Shown here one piece after another: positions 1 to 5,563 of a DNA stretch of 6,707 nucleotides. Each line of letters begins with the position of its first letter. The stretch's first letter is position 1. The translations under genes and the position numbers were made by a program. The DNA lies in contig DFZI01000051.1 of NCBI GenBank assembly GCA_002383665.1, positions 25,928-32,634 of the forward strand, read 5' to 3'. The DNA comes from Dehalococcoidia bacterium UBA4060 (lineage in GTDB: Bacteria; Chloroflexota; Dehalococcoidia; GIF9; UBA5629). The notes under the pieces were generated by a model, which did no database searches, was not told the DNA's origin, and saw only the letters and a list, made by a program, of their open reading frames with translations.

Positions 1-66
1 AGAAAGGAACGCTTCGAACGTTTTATCTAAGATCCGAGCCGTACAGCTAAATTAACCTGATTTGCG

Positions 67-72
67 TATAAT
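67..72 (+). promoter_or_regulatory. Perfect -10-like hexamer just before the SGNH-like gene
   Basis: The hexamer TATAAT matches the sigma-70/sigma-A -10 consensus exactly and lies 8 nt before the ATG at 81. No convincing -35 box is found 16-18 nt upstream. If it is a real -10, transcription would begin at about 79, which would make the mRNA almost leaderless from the ATG at 81. Otherwise it may serve a start further inside the gene, or be a chance match in AT-rich DNA. Confidence 0.3.
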
Positions 73-80
73 CAGTCAGG

Positions 81-881
81 ATGTATAGTCATATATCTTT
101 GAATATTAAACAAATCTGGAAAAACTTTAACCTATCGCGCATAGCGTGGCTGCAACGGAGGGGATCAGTATACTTCCCTTTCTGGGACATGGTGTTCAAA
201 TACCCACCATTGATGCTATTTAATGCGTTAGTGATAATTAAATCCAACCTCTTCAAAACTTGTGTTATACATACAATTGGCGATAGTCATGTCAAACCGT
301 TTATTTATCGGTTTCCCTTTCTGGTGCACCATATATCACAGGCTACAGCTTATAACCTGATCAAGGAAAAGAGCTTCTCACGATCCGGTGAATATTTGGA
401 GCTATTCCTGAAAAAGGTGAATAAAAAGCGAGATGTAGTGTTTTTGGTTTTTGGTGAGATCGATGCGCGTGTGCACATCTATCTTAAATATGGACAGAGT
501 GGACGCACAAAATCATTCGATGAACTGATTGATGAGACGGTGCGTCGCTACGGTCAGGCTATTATGAAGATCAGGGATCAAGGTATTGCAGTTAGCGTAC
601 ATGGTATACCTCCAGCAGCCAAGAAGGATTTTATTACGGCGCTTCCTTTTTCTGGCAAGCCGCATGAACGCAGTGAGATATCGCGCAAGTTCAATCACGC
701 GCTACGCGAATACTGCAGATCAGTGGATATTCCCTATGTGGATATCCAGTCTATCGCCTCGGATGAGAACGGATTTATTAAGAAGTACTACTTGGCCGAT
801 GAGGTACATTGCAACAGCCGCATAGTACCATTCTGCCGTTCGACGCTAAAAGAAGCCTTTTGCCGATCCAAAAGGATATAA
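81..881 (+). CDS. SGNH/GDSL-hydrolase-like protein
   Basis: This 266-residue protein carries the spaced motifs of the SGNH fold. Block I is GDSH at residues 67-70, with Ser69 as the likely nucleophile. A block-III-like GEID lies at 125-128, and block V is DEVH at 240-243, giving an Asp240/His243 pair. The usual block III is GxND, so the Asn that helps form the oxyanion hole is Ile127 here; catalysis is therefore uncertain. Known SGNH proteins are esterases, lipases or carbohydrate acyl-modifying enzymes, and relatives of this shape often sit among polysaccharide genes, but no such neighbour is visible. I see no clear signal peptide; residues 42-54 are only a short hydrophobic stretch. The start at 81 lacks a properly spaced Shine-Dalgarno sequence (AGG directly abuts the ATG). 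The next ATG, at 189, is no better, so the N-terminus is uncertain. The first 60 residues precede the catalytic domain and have no recognised motif. Confidence 0.72.
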   Translation: MYSHISLNIKQIWKNFNLSRIAWLQRRGSVYFPFWDMVFKYPPLMLFNALVIIKSNLFKTCVIHTIGDSHVKPFIYRFPFLVHHISQATAYNLIKEKSFSRSGEYLELFLKKVNKKRDVVFLVFGEIDARVHIYLKYGQSGRTKSFDELIDETVRRYGQAIMKIRDQGIAVSVHGIPPAAKKDFITALPFSGKPHERSEISRKFNHALREYCRSVDIPYVDIQSIASDENGFIKKYYLADEVHCNSRIVPFCRSTLKEAFCRSKRI

Positions 882-885
882 TCCT

Positions 886-913
886 TTGAATTGTTCAGCA
901 GTTATGTTAAAAT
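886..913 (+). promoter_or_regulatory. Candidate promoter for tetR-1
   Basis: TTGAAT (886-891, 4 of 6 matches to TTGACA) and TAAAAT (908-913, 5 of 6 matches to TATAAT) are separated by 16 nt. The predicted transcription start near 920 would place the palindrome at 927-944 in the early transcribed region, where a bound repressor could block elongation or clearance. This is found by inspection only. Confidence 0.4.
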
Positions 914-926
914 AAAAACCTGAACG

Positions 927-944
927 ACAGAACGATCGCTCGGT
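927..944. promoter_or_regulatory. Imperfect 18-bp palindrome, candidate TetR operator
   Basis: ACAGAACGATCGCTCGGT pairs 7 of 9 half-site positions around the CGATCG centre. It ends 4 nt before the tetR-1 ATG at 949 and follows the candidate promoter. TetR-family repressors commonly bind palindromes of this size next to their own gene, so autoregulation by the protein at 949-1590 is the natural inference. The palindrome occupies the place where a ribosome-binding site would be expected. Confidence 0.5.
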
Positions 945-948
945 AAAA

Positions 949-1590
949 ATGCGAAAGGTAAGGACATTCAGTAGTGATATAGATCTCGTTAAAGAGAGGC
1001 GATCCCATATCGTCAAAACGGCGGTAGAGTTAATTGTAAAAAAAGGGTATAACCATACCAGTACCAGAGAACTGGCAGCTGCACTGGGCATGAGTACAGG
1101 AGGCCTTTATCATTATATCGGGTCTAAGGATGATATACTCTATTTAATTATCAATTTTACCTCTGATCTAACACAATCGTTACTCGACAATTGTACCAAG
1201 TGTAATAATGGGTCAATTACACAGCATTTCACAGAATGCATAAGACTTTATCTGACAGGAGTAGAGCAATATCGCGACCTTCATAATTTCATTAACCATG
1301 TGATGCTTTCGCTATCGGTCAACGACAGGCGCATCGTCTATGAAAATGAAAGTCGCATTGTGGCCTATCTTGAGAAGGTACTGACCGAAGGGGTAAAGAA
1401 GGGTGAATTCAGGGCACATGACTGCAAGTGTCTTGCCCATAATGTAGTGGCTATTGCCAATGCCTGGGCTAACCGCGGATGGTATCTGAAAAGATACTAC
1501 ACCATTGATAGTTATATCAAGGAGCAAACAGGAGCACTTTTAACCCTGCTTACAGGTGCGTCTGATCCGGTACATGTTACAGCGAGGTAA
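949..1590 (+). CDS. TetR/AcrR-family transcriptional regulator (tetR-1)
   Basis: This 213-residue protein has the usual length and plan of TetR repressors. The N-terminal three-helix DNA-binding domain spans about residues 16-64, with the helix-turn-helix at about 38-57 (TSTRELAAALGMSTGGLYHY) followed by the typical GSKDDIL. The rest is a helical ligand-binding and dimerisation domain. Its C-terminal signature, AWANRGWYLKRYYTIDSYI (residues 172-190), is shared in altered form with the regulator at 3476-4099, so the two are paralogs. Such regulators often respond to acyl-CoAs and control fatty-acid or aromatic catabolism; the ligand here is unknown. The gene lies 103 bp ahead of the dehydratase gene and may regulate it through the dyads at 927-944 and 1599-1614. 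The start is the first ATG compatible with a full helix 1, but no Shine-Dalgarno sequence precedes it, so translation may be inefficient or the start may differ. Confidence 0.93.
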   Translation: MRKVRTFSSDIDLVKERRSHIVKTAVELIVKKGYNHTSTRELAAALGMSTGGLYHYIGSKDDILYLIINFTSDLTQSLLDNCTKCNNGSITQHFTECIRLYLTGVEQYRDLHNFINHVMLSLSVNDRRIVYENESRIVAYLEKVLTEGVKKGEFRAHDCKCLAHNVVAIANAWANRGWYLKRYYTIDSYIKEQTGALLTLLTGASDPVHVTAR

Positions 1591-1598
1591 TCAGGTTA

Positions 1599-1614
1599 TT
1601 TGCAGGTCTGCAAA
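1599..1614. promoter_or_regulatory. Inverted repeat upstream of the dehydratase gene
   Basis: TTTGCAG and CTGCAAA are perfect 7-bp inverted arms around a 2-bp centre (GT). The dyad begins 8 bp after the tetR-1 stop codon and lies 79 bp before the dehydratase ATG. The short centre makes it more like a dimer-binding operator than an RNA terminator hairpin. It differs in sequence from the palindromes at 927-944 and 3438-3455. The remaining leader (about 1631-1680) is very AT-rich and could hold a promoter, but I cannot assign a convincing -35/-10 pair. Confidence 0.4.
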
Positions 1615-1693
1615 AGGAGGGCAGGAGGATAGATAAAGAGAGATTTTAAAATATATAAAGAAAATATAGATAAAAAGTTAAAAAGGAGCAGAC

Positions 1694-3184
1694 ATGACTA
1701 CAAAAGACAAAACTTCTACACTCAGAACTAAAAAACAATATATTGACGGCTTGTCTAAAATGCGCCGCAATGTATACTACGATGGTAACCTGATTGATCG
1801 CACTGATGAGTTGCAAATGCCTACCATTAACACCATTGGTTTCACATTTGATGCAGCTCAGGATCCAAAATTTCAGGATCTGGTATTAGCCAAGAGCCAT
1901 CTGACCGGCAAGACTATCAATCGCTATACCCACATTCACCAGAGTAAAGAAGACTTACACAAGAAGCAAGACATGACTCGTGTGCTTTGTCAGCAGGTTG
2001 GTGGTTGTATCCAGCGCTGCATGGGCATCGATGGTGCTAACGCCTGTAATGCCATATCCTATGAGGCGGACAAGCAGAATAAAGGCTCTACAGAGTATTA
2101 CAAGAACTTTCTGAAATGGCTTGAGAGATTCCAGGAGGGTGACCTGGTTGGCTGTTGCGCCCAGACAGACGTGAAGGGTGATAGAATGAAGCGGCCCCAT
2201 GAACAAAAGGATCCGGATGCCTATTTAAGGATCATCGAAAGAAAAAGCGATGGCATTGTTGTGCAGGGCTGCAAGGTTCACAACTCAGAGGCTTCTGTTG
2301 CCGATGATATTATCGTAGTTCCCACCCGTGCCTTAACCCCTGAAGAGAAGGACTGGGCAGTATCATTCGCCATACCAGCTGACTGGGAAGGCATTAAACA
2401 GGTGGTAACTGTACACAATTTCCGTGAACGCAAACATTTTAAGAGGGGATTTATGCCAGGGGCAACCGATTCCTATACCATATTCGATAAGTGCTTTATT
2501 CCTTGGGAGAGGGTATTCCTCGCTGGCGAGACTGCACATGGCGGCGTGGGTGCACTGCTTTTTGCACTTTTCCATCGGCATAGCTATTCCGGTTGCAAGC
2601 CAGCCATCGGTGATGTAACGATTGGTACGGTGTCGCTGGCTGCCGAGTATAATGGCATCGCCAAGGCAGGACATGTGAGGGAAAAGTTAGCCGAGCTTAT
2701 CATGGTAACCGAACTTGGCTATGCTGCAGGCTTCACCGCATCCGAGCTGGGAAAACCCGAGGTTTATATGCCGGGAATCGGCTTCGTACCATATGGTCCA
2801 GGAAGTTATGTCCCTAACTCAATCTATTGCAATGTTGGGCGTTGCTTGACTGGAGAGAACGTATACAGGGAAGCGGAAATACTGTGCGATATCTCGGGTG
2901 GCATCTCGGCTACATTCCCACATGAGGGCGATTTCCTCAATGCGGATACTGGCAATTTGCTGAAAAAGTATACAATGCGTAACCCAGATATAAAAATCGA
3001 TAACGCTATTAAGTTCTGGATGTATGTGGGCGATATCATCTGCTCTGCTACAGGCGGCGTTAATCAGGTAGGCGGATACCATGGCGGCGGCTCACCAGTC
3101 ATGGAGCAGATTGCGATTACTACTCAGTATAACATTCAGGAAAAGAAAGATATCGTCAAAAGAATTGCAGGTATCAAGGATTAA
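1694..3184 (+). CDS. 4-hydroxybutyryl-CoA dehydratase-like / HpaB-family flavoprotein with [4Fe-4S] ligands
   Basis: This 496-residue cytoplasmic protein is similar in length and sequence along its whole extent to 4-hydroxybutyryl-CoA dehydratase (AbfD), an FAD and [4Fe-4S] enzyme that converts 4-hydroxybutyryl-CoA to crotonyl-CoA. Compared with AbfD from memory, all four cluster ligands are present: Cys105 and Cys109 (GGCIQRC), His294 and Cys301 (HRHSYSGC), matching Cys99, Cys103, His292 and Cys299 with the same spacing. The flanking Tyr298 and Lys302 are also kept. FAD-region motifs include QTDVKGDR (157-164). However, AbfD Glu257 aligns with Asp259 and Glu455 with Gly460, so the substrate or reaction may differ; a vinylacetyl-CoA isomerase or a dehydratase for another hydroxyacyl-CoA is possible. 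The oxygenase branch of HpaB lacks these cluster ligands, so a hydroxylase role is unlikely. The start is supported by AAGGAG at 1683-1688, 5 nt before the ATG. The gene stands alone between tetR-1 and a strong terminator. Confidence 0.88.
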   Translation: MTTKDKTSTLRTKKQYIDGLSKMRRNVYYDGNLIDRTDELQMPTINTIGFTFDAAQDPKFQDLVLAKSHLTGKTINRYTHIHQSKEDLHKKQDMTRVLCQQVGGCIQRCMGIDGANACNAISYEADKQNKGSTEYYKNFLKWLERFQEGDLVGCCAQTDVKGDRMKRPHEQKDPDAYLRIIERKSDGIVVQGCKVHNSEASVADDIIVVPTRALTPEEKDWAVSFAIPADWEGIKQVVTVHNFRERKHFKRGFMPGATDSYTIFDKCFIPWERVFLAGETAHGGVGALLFALFHRHSYSGCKPAIGDVTIGTVSLAAEYNGIAKAGHVREKLAELIMVTELGYAAGFTASELGKPEVYMPGIGFVPYGPGSYVPNSIYCNVGRCLTGENVYREAEILCDISGGISATFPHEGDFLNADTGNLLKKYTMRNPDIKIDNAIKFWMYVGDIICSATGGVNQVGGYHGGGSPVMEQIAITTQYNIQEKKDIVKRIAGIKD

Positions 3185-3203
3185 GTTGCAACTGGGCAAG
3201 ATA

Positions 3204-3246
3204 ATCAAAAGATCTCCCGGTTAGTATATCCGGGAGATCTTTTGAT
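3204..3246 (+). terminator. Rho-independent terminator after the dehydratase gene
   Basis: A perfect 17-bp stem (arms 3204-3220 and 3230-3246) encloses a 9-nt AT-rich loop. The stem core CTCCCGG/CCGGGAG is GC-rich and the right arm contains a T run (3240-3243), with a matching A run in the left arm. It begins 19 nt after the dehydratase stop. The symmetry could let it work in both directions. It should isolate the dehydratase transcript from the tetR-2 block. The T run lies inside the stem rather than beyond it, so a long hairpin with mRNA-stabilising function is also possible. Confidence 0.85.
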
Positions 3247-3437
3247 GCCAATTTAAAAAAGCAAAATGTCTCAAGTCTACGACTGCTTTCAGATATCGGA
3301 AGGATAATATATATATATATTAGGTAAATATATCGATCAATTATTTCCTCACTAATAAAGCCAGGAAGGTAAAATGATGCTGGCTGTCAGACTCTAATCG
3401 TAGTATATTGTCTATTAATGGATGCAGTGGAAATATC
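3247..3437. other. AT-rich intergenic region before tetR-2
   Basis: I see no credible gene here. It contains an (AT)7 run at 3307-3320 and several AT-rich patches. A seven-codon frame (ATG at 3374, stop at 3395-3397) follows an AGGAAGG motif but is too short to support as a gene. A weak promoter-like pair, TTGTCT (3408-3413) and AAATAT (3431-3436) with a 17-nt spacer, lies just before the palindrome at 3438-3455 and may drive tetR-2. Confidence 0.5.
3307..3320. repeat. (AT)7 dinucleotide run
   Basis: Seven AT units lie in the intergenic region between the terminator and tetR-2. Such runs melt easily and can vary in length by slippage. No function is indicated. Confidence 0.6.
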
Positions 3438-3455
3438 AGAGCAAGCGCTTGCTCT
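3438..3455. promoter_or_regulatory. Perfect 18-bp palindrome, candidate TetR-2 operator
   Basis: AGAGCAAGCGCTTGCTCT is identical to its reverse complement over all 18 bp. It ends 20 bp before the tetR-2 ATG and lies directly after a weak -10-like hexamer (3431-3436), the classical place for a repressor to block its own promoter. Length, symmetry and absence of a loop fit a TetR dimer site. The inferred binder is the protein at 3476-4099, which would then control tetR-2, the SDR and probably the genes beyond. Confidence 0.75.
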
Positions 3456-3464
3456 AATCAGTGT

Positions 3465-3469
3465 GGAGA
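3465..3469 (+). promoter_or_regulatory. Ribosome-binding site fixing the tetR-2 start
   Basis: GGAGA lies 6 nt before the ATG at 3476. An in-frame GTG at 3461 would put this motif inside the coding region and has no ribosome-binding site of its own, so the ATG is preferred. Confidence 0.7.
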
Positions 3470-3475
3470 TCAAAT

Positions 3476-4099
3476 ATGTTAAAAAGTAAAACAGTCAAAA
3501 ATGGCATAGACGCCGAGCGTGAAAAAATTGTTATGACAGCGGCGCGTTTGATTGTAAAGAAGGGTTTTTTAAAGACTTCGGTGAGAGATATCGCTAAACA
3601 CTGCGGCATAAGCATGGGCAAACTGTATTACTATTTGAAGTCAAAGGACGACATACTTACGCTTTTTCTTGTTTATTCCACGACTACATCAGATGCTTCC
3701 AACAAAGCTTTTATGAAAAAATTAAAGAGGAAAAAAGCAATTCCGGCGCTTAAGGAGATGATGACACAGGCGATAAAATATCTTGAGGAGAATCAGGATA
3801 TACAGGTTTTCTGGTCGCAGGAAGCCCGTAACCTAAGTAAGCGTAACCTGCGGCGATTGCTCAAGACAAACACGATGTCCACCAAAATTTTTCAACAGAT
3901 ATTGGAAAAAGGTAACGAGGAGGTCGTTTTTGATGTAAGGGAACCCGCTATAGTGGCCCAGAATATTCCGATGATCTGTGAAATGTGGGCGACCCGAAGA
4001 TGGTACATACAAAAGCTGTATACCCTGGACGAATATATTAATATGCAGATTGAAAATGTATTAAAAATGGTGATGGCTAAAAACAGGTTGTTGACATAA
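3476..4099 (+). CDS. TetR/AcrR-family transcriptional regulator (tetR-2)
   Basis: This 207-residue protein is a second TetR-type repressor. The DNA-binding domain covers about residues 13-62, with the helix-turn-helix at about 34-53 (TSVRDIAKHCGISMGKLYYY) followed by KSKDDIL. The C-terminal domain ends with MWATRRWYIQKLYTLDEYI (170-188), aligning with the same region of the regulator at 949-1590. The recognition-helix regions differ (ISMGKLYYY against MSTGGLYHY), which fits the different palindromes beside the two genes. Its stop is 19 bp before the SDR start, so the two are probably co-transcribed. It likely represses this operon and releases it on binding an acyl-CoA; the ligand is not deducible from sequence. 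Confidence 0.93.
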   Translation: MLKSKTVKNGIDAEREKIVMTAARLIVKKGFLKTSVRDIAKHCGISMGKLYYYLKSKDDILTLFLVYSTTTSDASNKAFMKKLKRKKAIPALKEMMTQAIKYLEENQDIQVFWSQEARNLSKRNLRRLLKTNTMSTKIFQQILEKGNEEVVFDVREPAIVAQNIPMICEMWATRRWYIQKLYTLDEYINMQIENVLKMVMAKNRLLT

Positions 4100-4118
4100 T
4101 ATATTTGAGCGAAATAAG

Positions 4119-4877
4119 TTGATATTGTCACAGAAGGTTGCTATTGTGACCGGAGCCGGGAAGGGTATCGGTAAGGCTATAGCATTACGATTTGCTCTGG
4201 AAGGTGCTGTAGTGGTGGTCAATGATATCGAGCAGGGTATGGCTGATGGCACTGCTTTACGTATCTTACAGGGTGGTGGTAAGGCTCTGGCGATCGAGGC
4301 TGATGTGCGAGATAGGAAACAAATTATTGAAATGTTCAGGCAGGTAAGAGAGAGATACGAGAGGATAGATATCCTGATCAACAATGCAGGGGTTAGAAAA
4401 GATGTCAGGTCGTATCTTATGACAGATAAACAATGGGATTCCACTATAGATATCGACCTAAAAGGTTGTATGAACTGTACGCAAGCAGCCCTCAAATTCA
4501 TGCTCAAACAGAATTACGGCAAGATTGTGAATATCTCTTCTTCACTGCCACCCGCTTTTTGGTACAAGGGGACGGCTTCATACTCTGCAGCAAACTCAGG
4601 GCTGTACGGGTTAACGCAGTCGCTGGCAGTGGAGTTGGGACCTTACAACATCAATGTCAATTGCATTGCGCCTGAGTTTATCGATACAGATATGACACGA
4701 AGTATTGCCAGAGGCGAAGGCCTTTATCTGGATGACCTGAAAAAGTTCGCTGTTGCCGCCATTCCTTTGAGGAGACTGGGTAAGAGTGCTGAGGTAGCAT
4801 CGCTGGCACTGTTCCTGGTCTCAGATGAAGCGGCTTTCATTATCGGACAGGTTATCAGGATTAAAGGAGGGCCATAA
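4119..4877 (+). CDS. Short-chain dehydrogenase/reductase (FabG-like) with an atypical catalytic tetrad
   Basis: This 252-residue protein has the length and plan of a classical SDR. The nucleotide-binding motif TGAGKGIG lies at 11-18, Asp36 at the end of strand beta-2 suggests NAD(H) preference, and ADV (61-63) and NNAG (88-91) are present. The catalytic serine is Ser142 or Ser141 and the tyrosine is Tyr155. Two tetrad positions are unusual: the lysine of YxxxK is Asn159 (YSAAN), and the asparagine of the usual V-N-L-K-G segment is Asp113 (IDLKG). Classical SDRs use the lysine to bind the nicotinamide ribose and lower the tyrosine pKa, so ordinary oxidoreductase activity may be reduced or lost. 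By context a normal member would oxidise or reduce a hydroxyacyl- or oxoacyl-CoA. The start is a TTG with only weak upstream purines, chosen because it gives the normal SDR N-terminus (MILSQKVAIVTG); the in-frame TTG at 4125 is an alternative. Confidence 0.9.
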   Translation: MILSQKVAIVTGAGKGIGKAIALRFALEGAVVVVNDIEQGMADGTALRILQGGGKALAIEADVRDRKQIIEMFRQVRERYERIDILINNAGVRKDVRSYLMTDKQWDSTIDIDLKGCMNCTQAALKFMLKQNYGKIVNISSSLPPAFWYKGTASYSAANSGLYGLTQSLAVELGPYNINVNCIAPEFIDTDMTRSIARGEGLYLDDLKKFAVAAIPLRRLGKSAEVASLALFLVSDEAAFIIGQVIRIKGGP

Positions 4878-4881
4878 CTGC

Positions 4882-4886
4882 AAAGG
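4882..4886 (+). promoter_or_regulatory. Ribosome-binding site fixing the start of the 195-residue protein
   Basis: AAGGT-type sequence (AAAGG at 4882-4886) lies 7 nt before the ATG at 4894. A stronger AAAGGAGGG at 4863-4871 lies in the last SDR codons but has no in-frame start at a good distance. A longer frame opening at ATG 4825 would overlap the SDR by 53 bp and lacks a comparable site. Confidence 0.55.
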
Positions 4887-4893
4887 TACGATC

Positions 4894-5481
4894 ATGCATT
4901 ATTTGCCTGATACTACCGATGAAGAATCCCTGCTGGAAAGGTACTGGCCAGATGGTTTCAAGCCGATCATAAGGGATATTGTGCAGACTATTCTGGGAAA
5001 ACATATCAATGACGTTGATCTTGTCCATATCTACCGTCGTCATTATACAGACCTGTTTCAGGATGTGGGCTCCTTGCGGCGTAATCTGATTAATTCAGCC
5101 ATGATAGGAGCTGAGAACGGTGTTGATGAAGGATTTGAACTGATCTATGATGCTTTCCTTAAAGAGGTCCCTCTGCCAGAGTCGTATATTCGAATGCATC
5201 CTGTTTGGCCGTTTATAATTTCTTTAAAGGATAGATGTAGGATAAAAAAGGCTATAGAACAAGAATACTTTACTGATGATGGATTCATTTATGCCTACAA
5301 TGATGGGTATAAAAGTCAGTTCACCCGGTTTAACAGCTTTATCAACGCTGTAGCTGACCTGATGACGGATTCAACTGTCAACGGCGTTAACGTTACGCTG
5401 GAAAAGTATTACAACGCCTTTATACACGGGTGGCCACTGCCAGTCATGCGCAGAAACCCTCGCAGACTCAAGACTTGGTAA
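4894..5481 (+). CDS. Unrecognised 195-residue protein with an apparent internal duplication
   Basis: I do not recognise this family. The protein is soluble in appearance, with no signal peptide or membrane segment, and is rich in aromatic residues and mixed charge. Two segments look related. Residues about 39-95 contain Y47-x3-Y51-x3-F55, then LINSA (65-69), then YDAFLKEVPLP (85-95). Residues about 127-183 contain Y135-x3-Y139-x3-F143, then FINAV (149-153), then YNAFIHGWPLP (173-183). The order of motifs is the same in both halves, and the first and last motifs are both 88 residues apart. This suggests a two-repeat, mostly helical protein. It starts 16 bp after the SDR stop and precedes the acyl-CoA dehydrogenase, so it is likely part of the same operon; a binding, scaffold or accessory role is a guess. 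No catalytic motif is evident. The basic tail (RRNPRRLK, 186-193) is notable. Confidence 0.82.
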   Translation: MHYLPDTTDEESLLERYWPDGFKPIIRDIVQTILGKHINDVDLVHIYRRHYTDLFQDVGSLRRNLINSAMIGAENGVDEGFELIYDAFLKEVPLPESYIRMHPVWPFIISLKDRCRIKKAIEQEYFTDDGFIYAYNDGYKSQFTRFNSFINAVADLMTDSTVNGVNVTLEKYYNAFIHGWPLPVMRRNPRRLKTW

Positions 5482-5512
5482 CAGCAGCAATTTGGAGGTT
5501 GTATTATATAGG

Positions 5513-5540
5513 TTGCAATATATCACGCGTCAATTGTAAT
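5513..5540 (+). promoter_or_regulatory. Weak candidate promoter with overlapping dyad before the acyl-CoA dehydrogenase gene
   Basis: TTGCAA (5513-5518, 4 of 6 matches to the -35 consensus) and TGTAAT (5535-5540, 5 of 6 matches to the -10) are 16 nt apart. The same stretch holds TTGCAAT and ATTGTAA, inverted arms matching at 6 of 7 positions, and an ACGCGT palindrome at 5526-5531. These could give the gene its own regulated promoter in the 82-bp gap, but the AT-rich context makes chance matches likely. Confidence 0.25.
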
Positions 5541-5563
5541 CAAATACCGGAGGTATATCAGTT

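Noticed and set aside
1694..3184. 4-hydroxyphenylacetate 3-monooxygenase (HpaB) as the function
   Set aside because: The four conserved cluster ligands and full-length similarity to 4-hydroxybutyryl-CoA dehydratase point to the iron-sulfur branch, not the flavin monooxygenase branch.
3307..3320. AT run as an origin or mobile-element trace
   Set aside because: There are no iterons, DnaA-box clusters, direct repeats or transposase remnants nearby.
3374..3397. Seven-codon open frame after AGGAAGG
   Set aside because: It is too short to separate from chance and has no link to a recognised leader-peptide mechanism.
3461..3475. GTG start for tetR-2
   Set aside because: The Shine-Dalgarno motif GGAGA lies between this GTG and the ATG at 3476, so the ATG is the better start.
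4061..4507. 148-codon antisense frame opposite the SDR
   Set aside because: It lies over a well-supported SDR, shows no domain and has the composition of a shadow frame.
4825..4893. Longer N-terminus for the 195-residue protein, starting inside the SDR gene
   Set aside because: The extension overlaps the SDR coding region, encodes what look like out-of-frame residues, and the ATG at 4894 has a better-placed ribosome-binding site.
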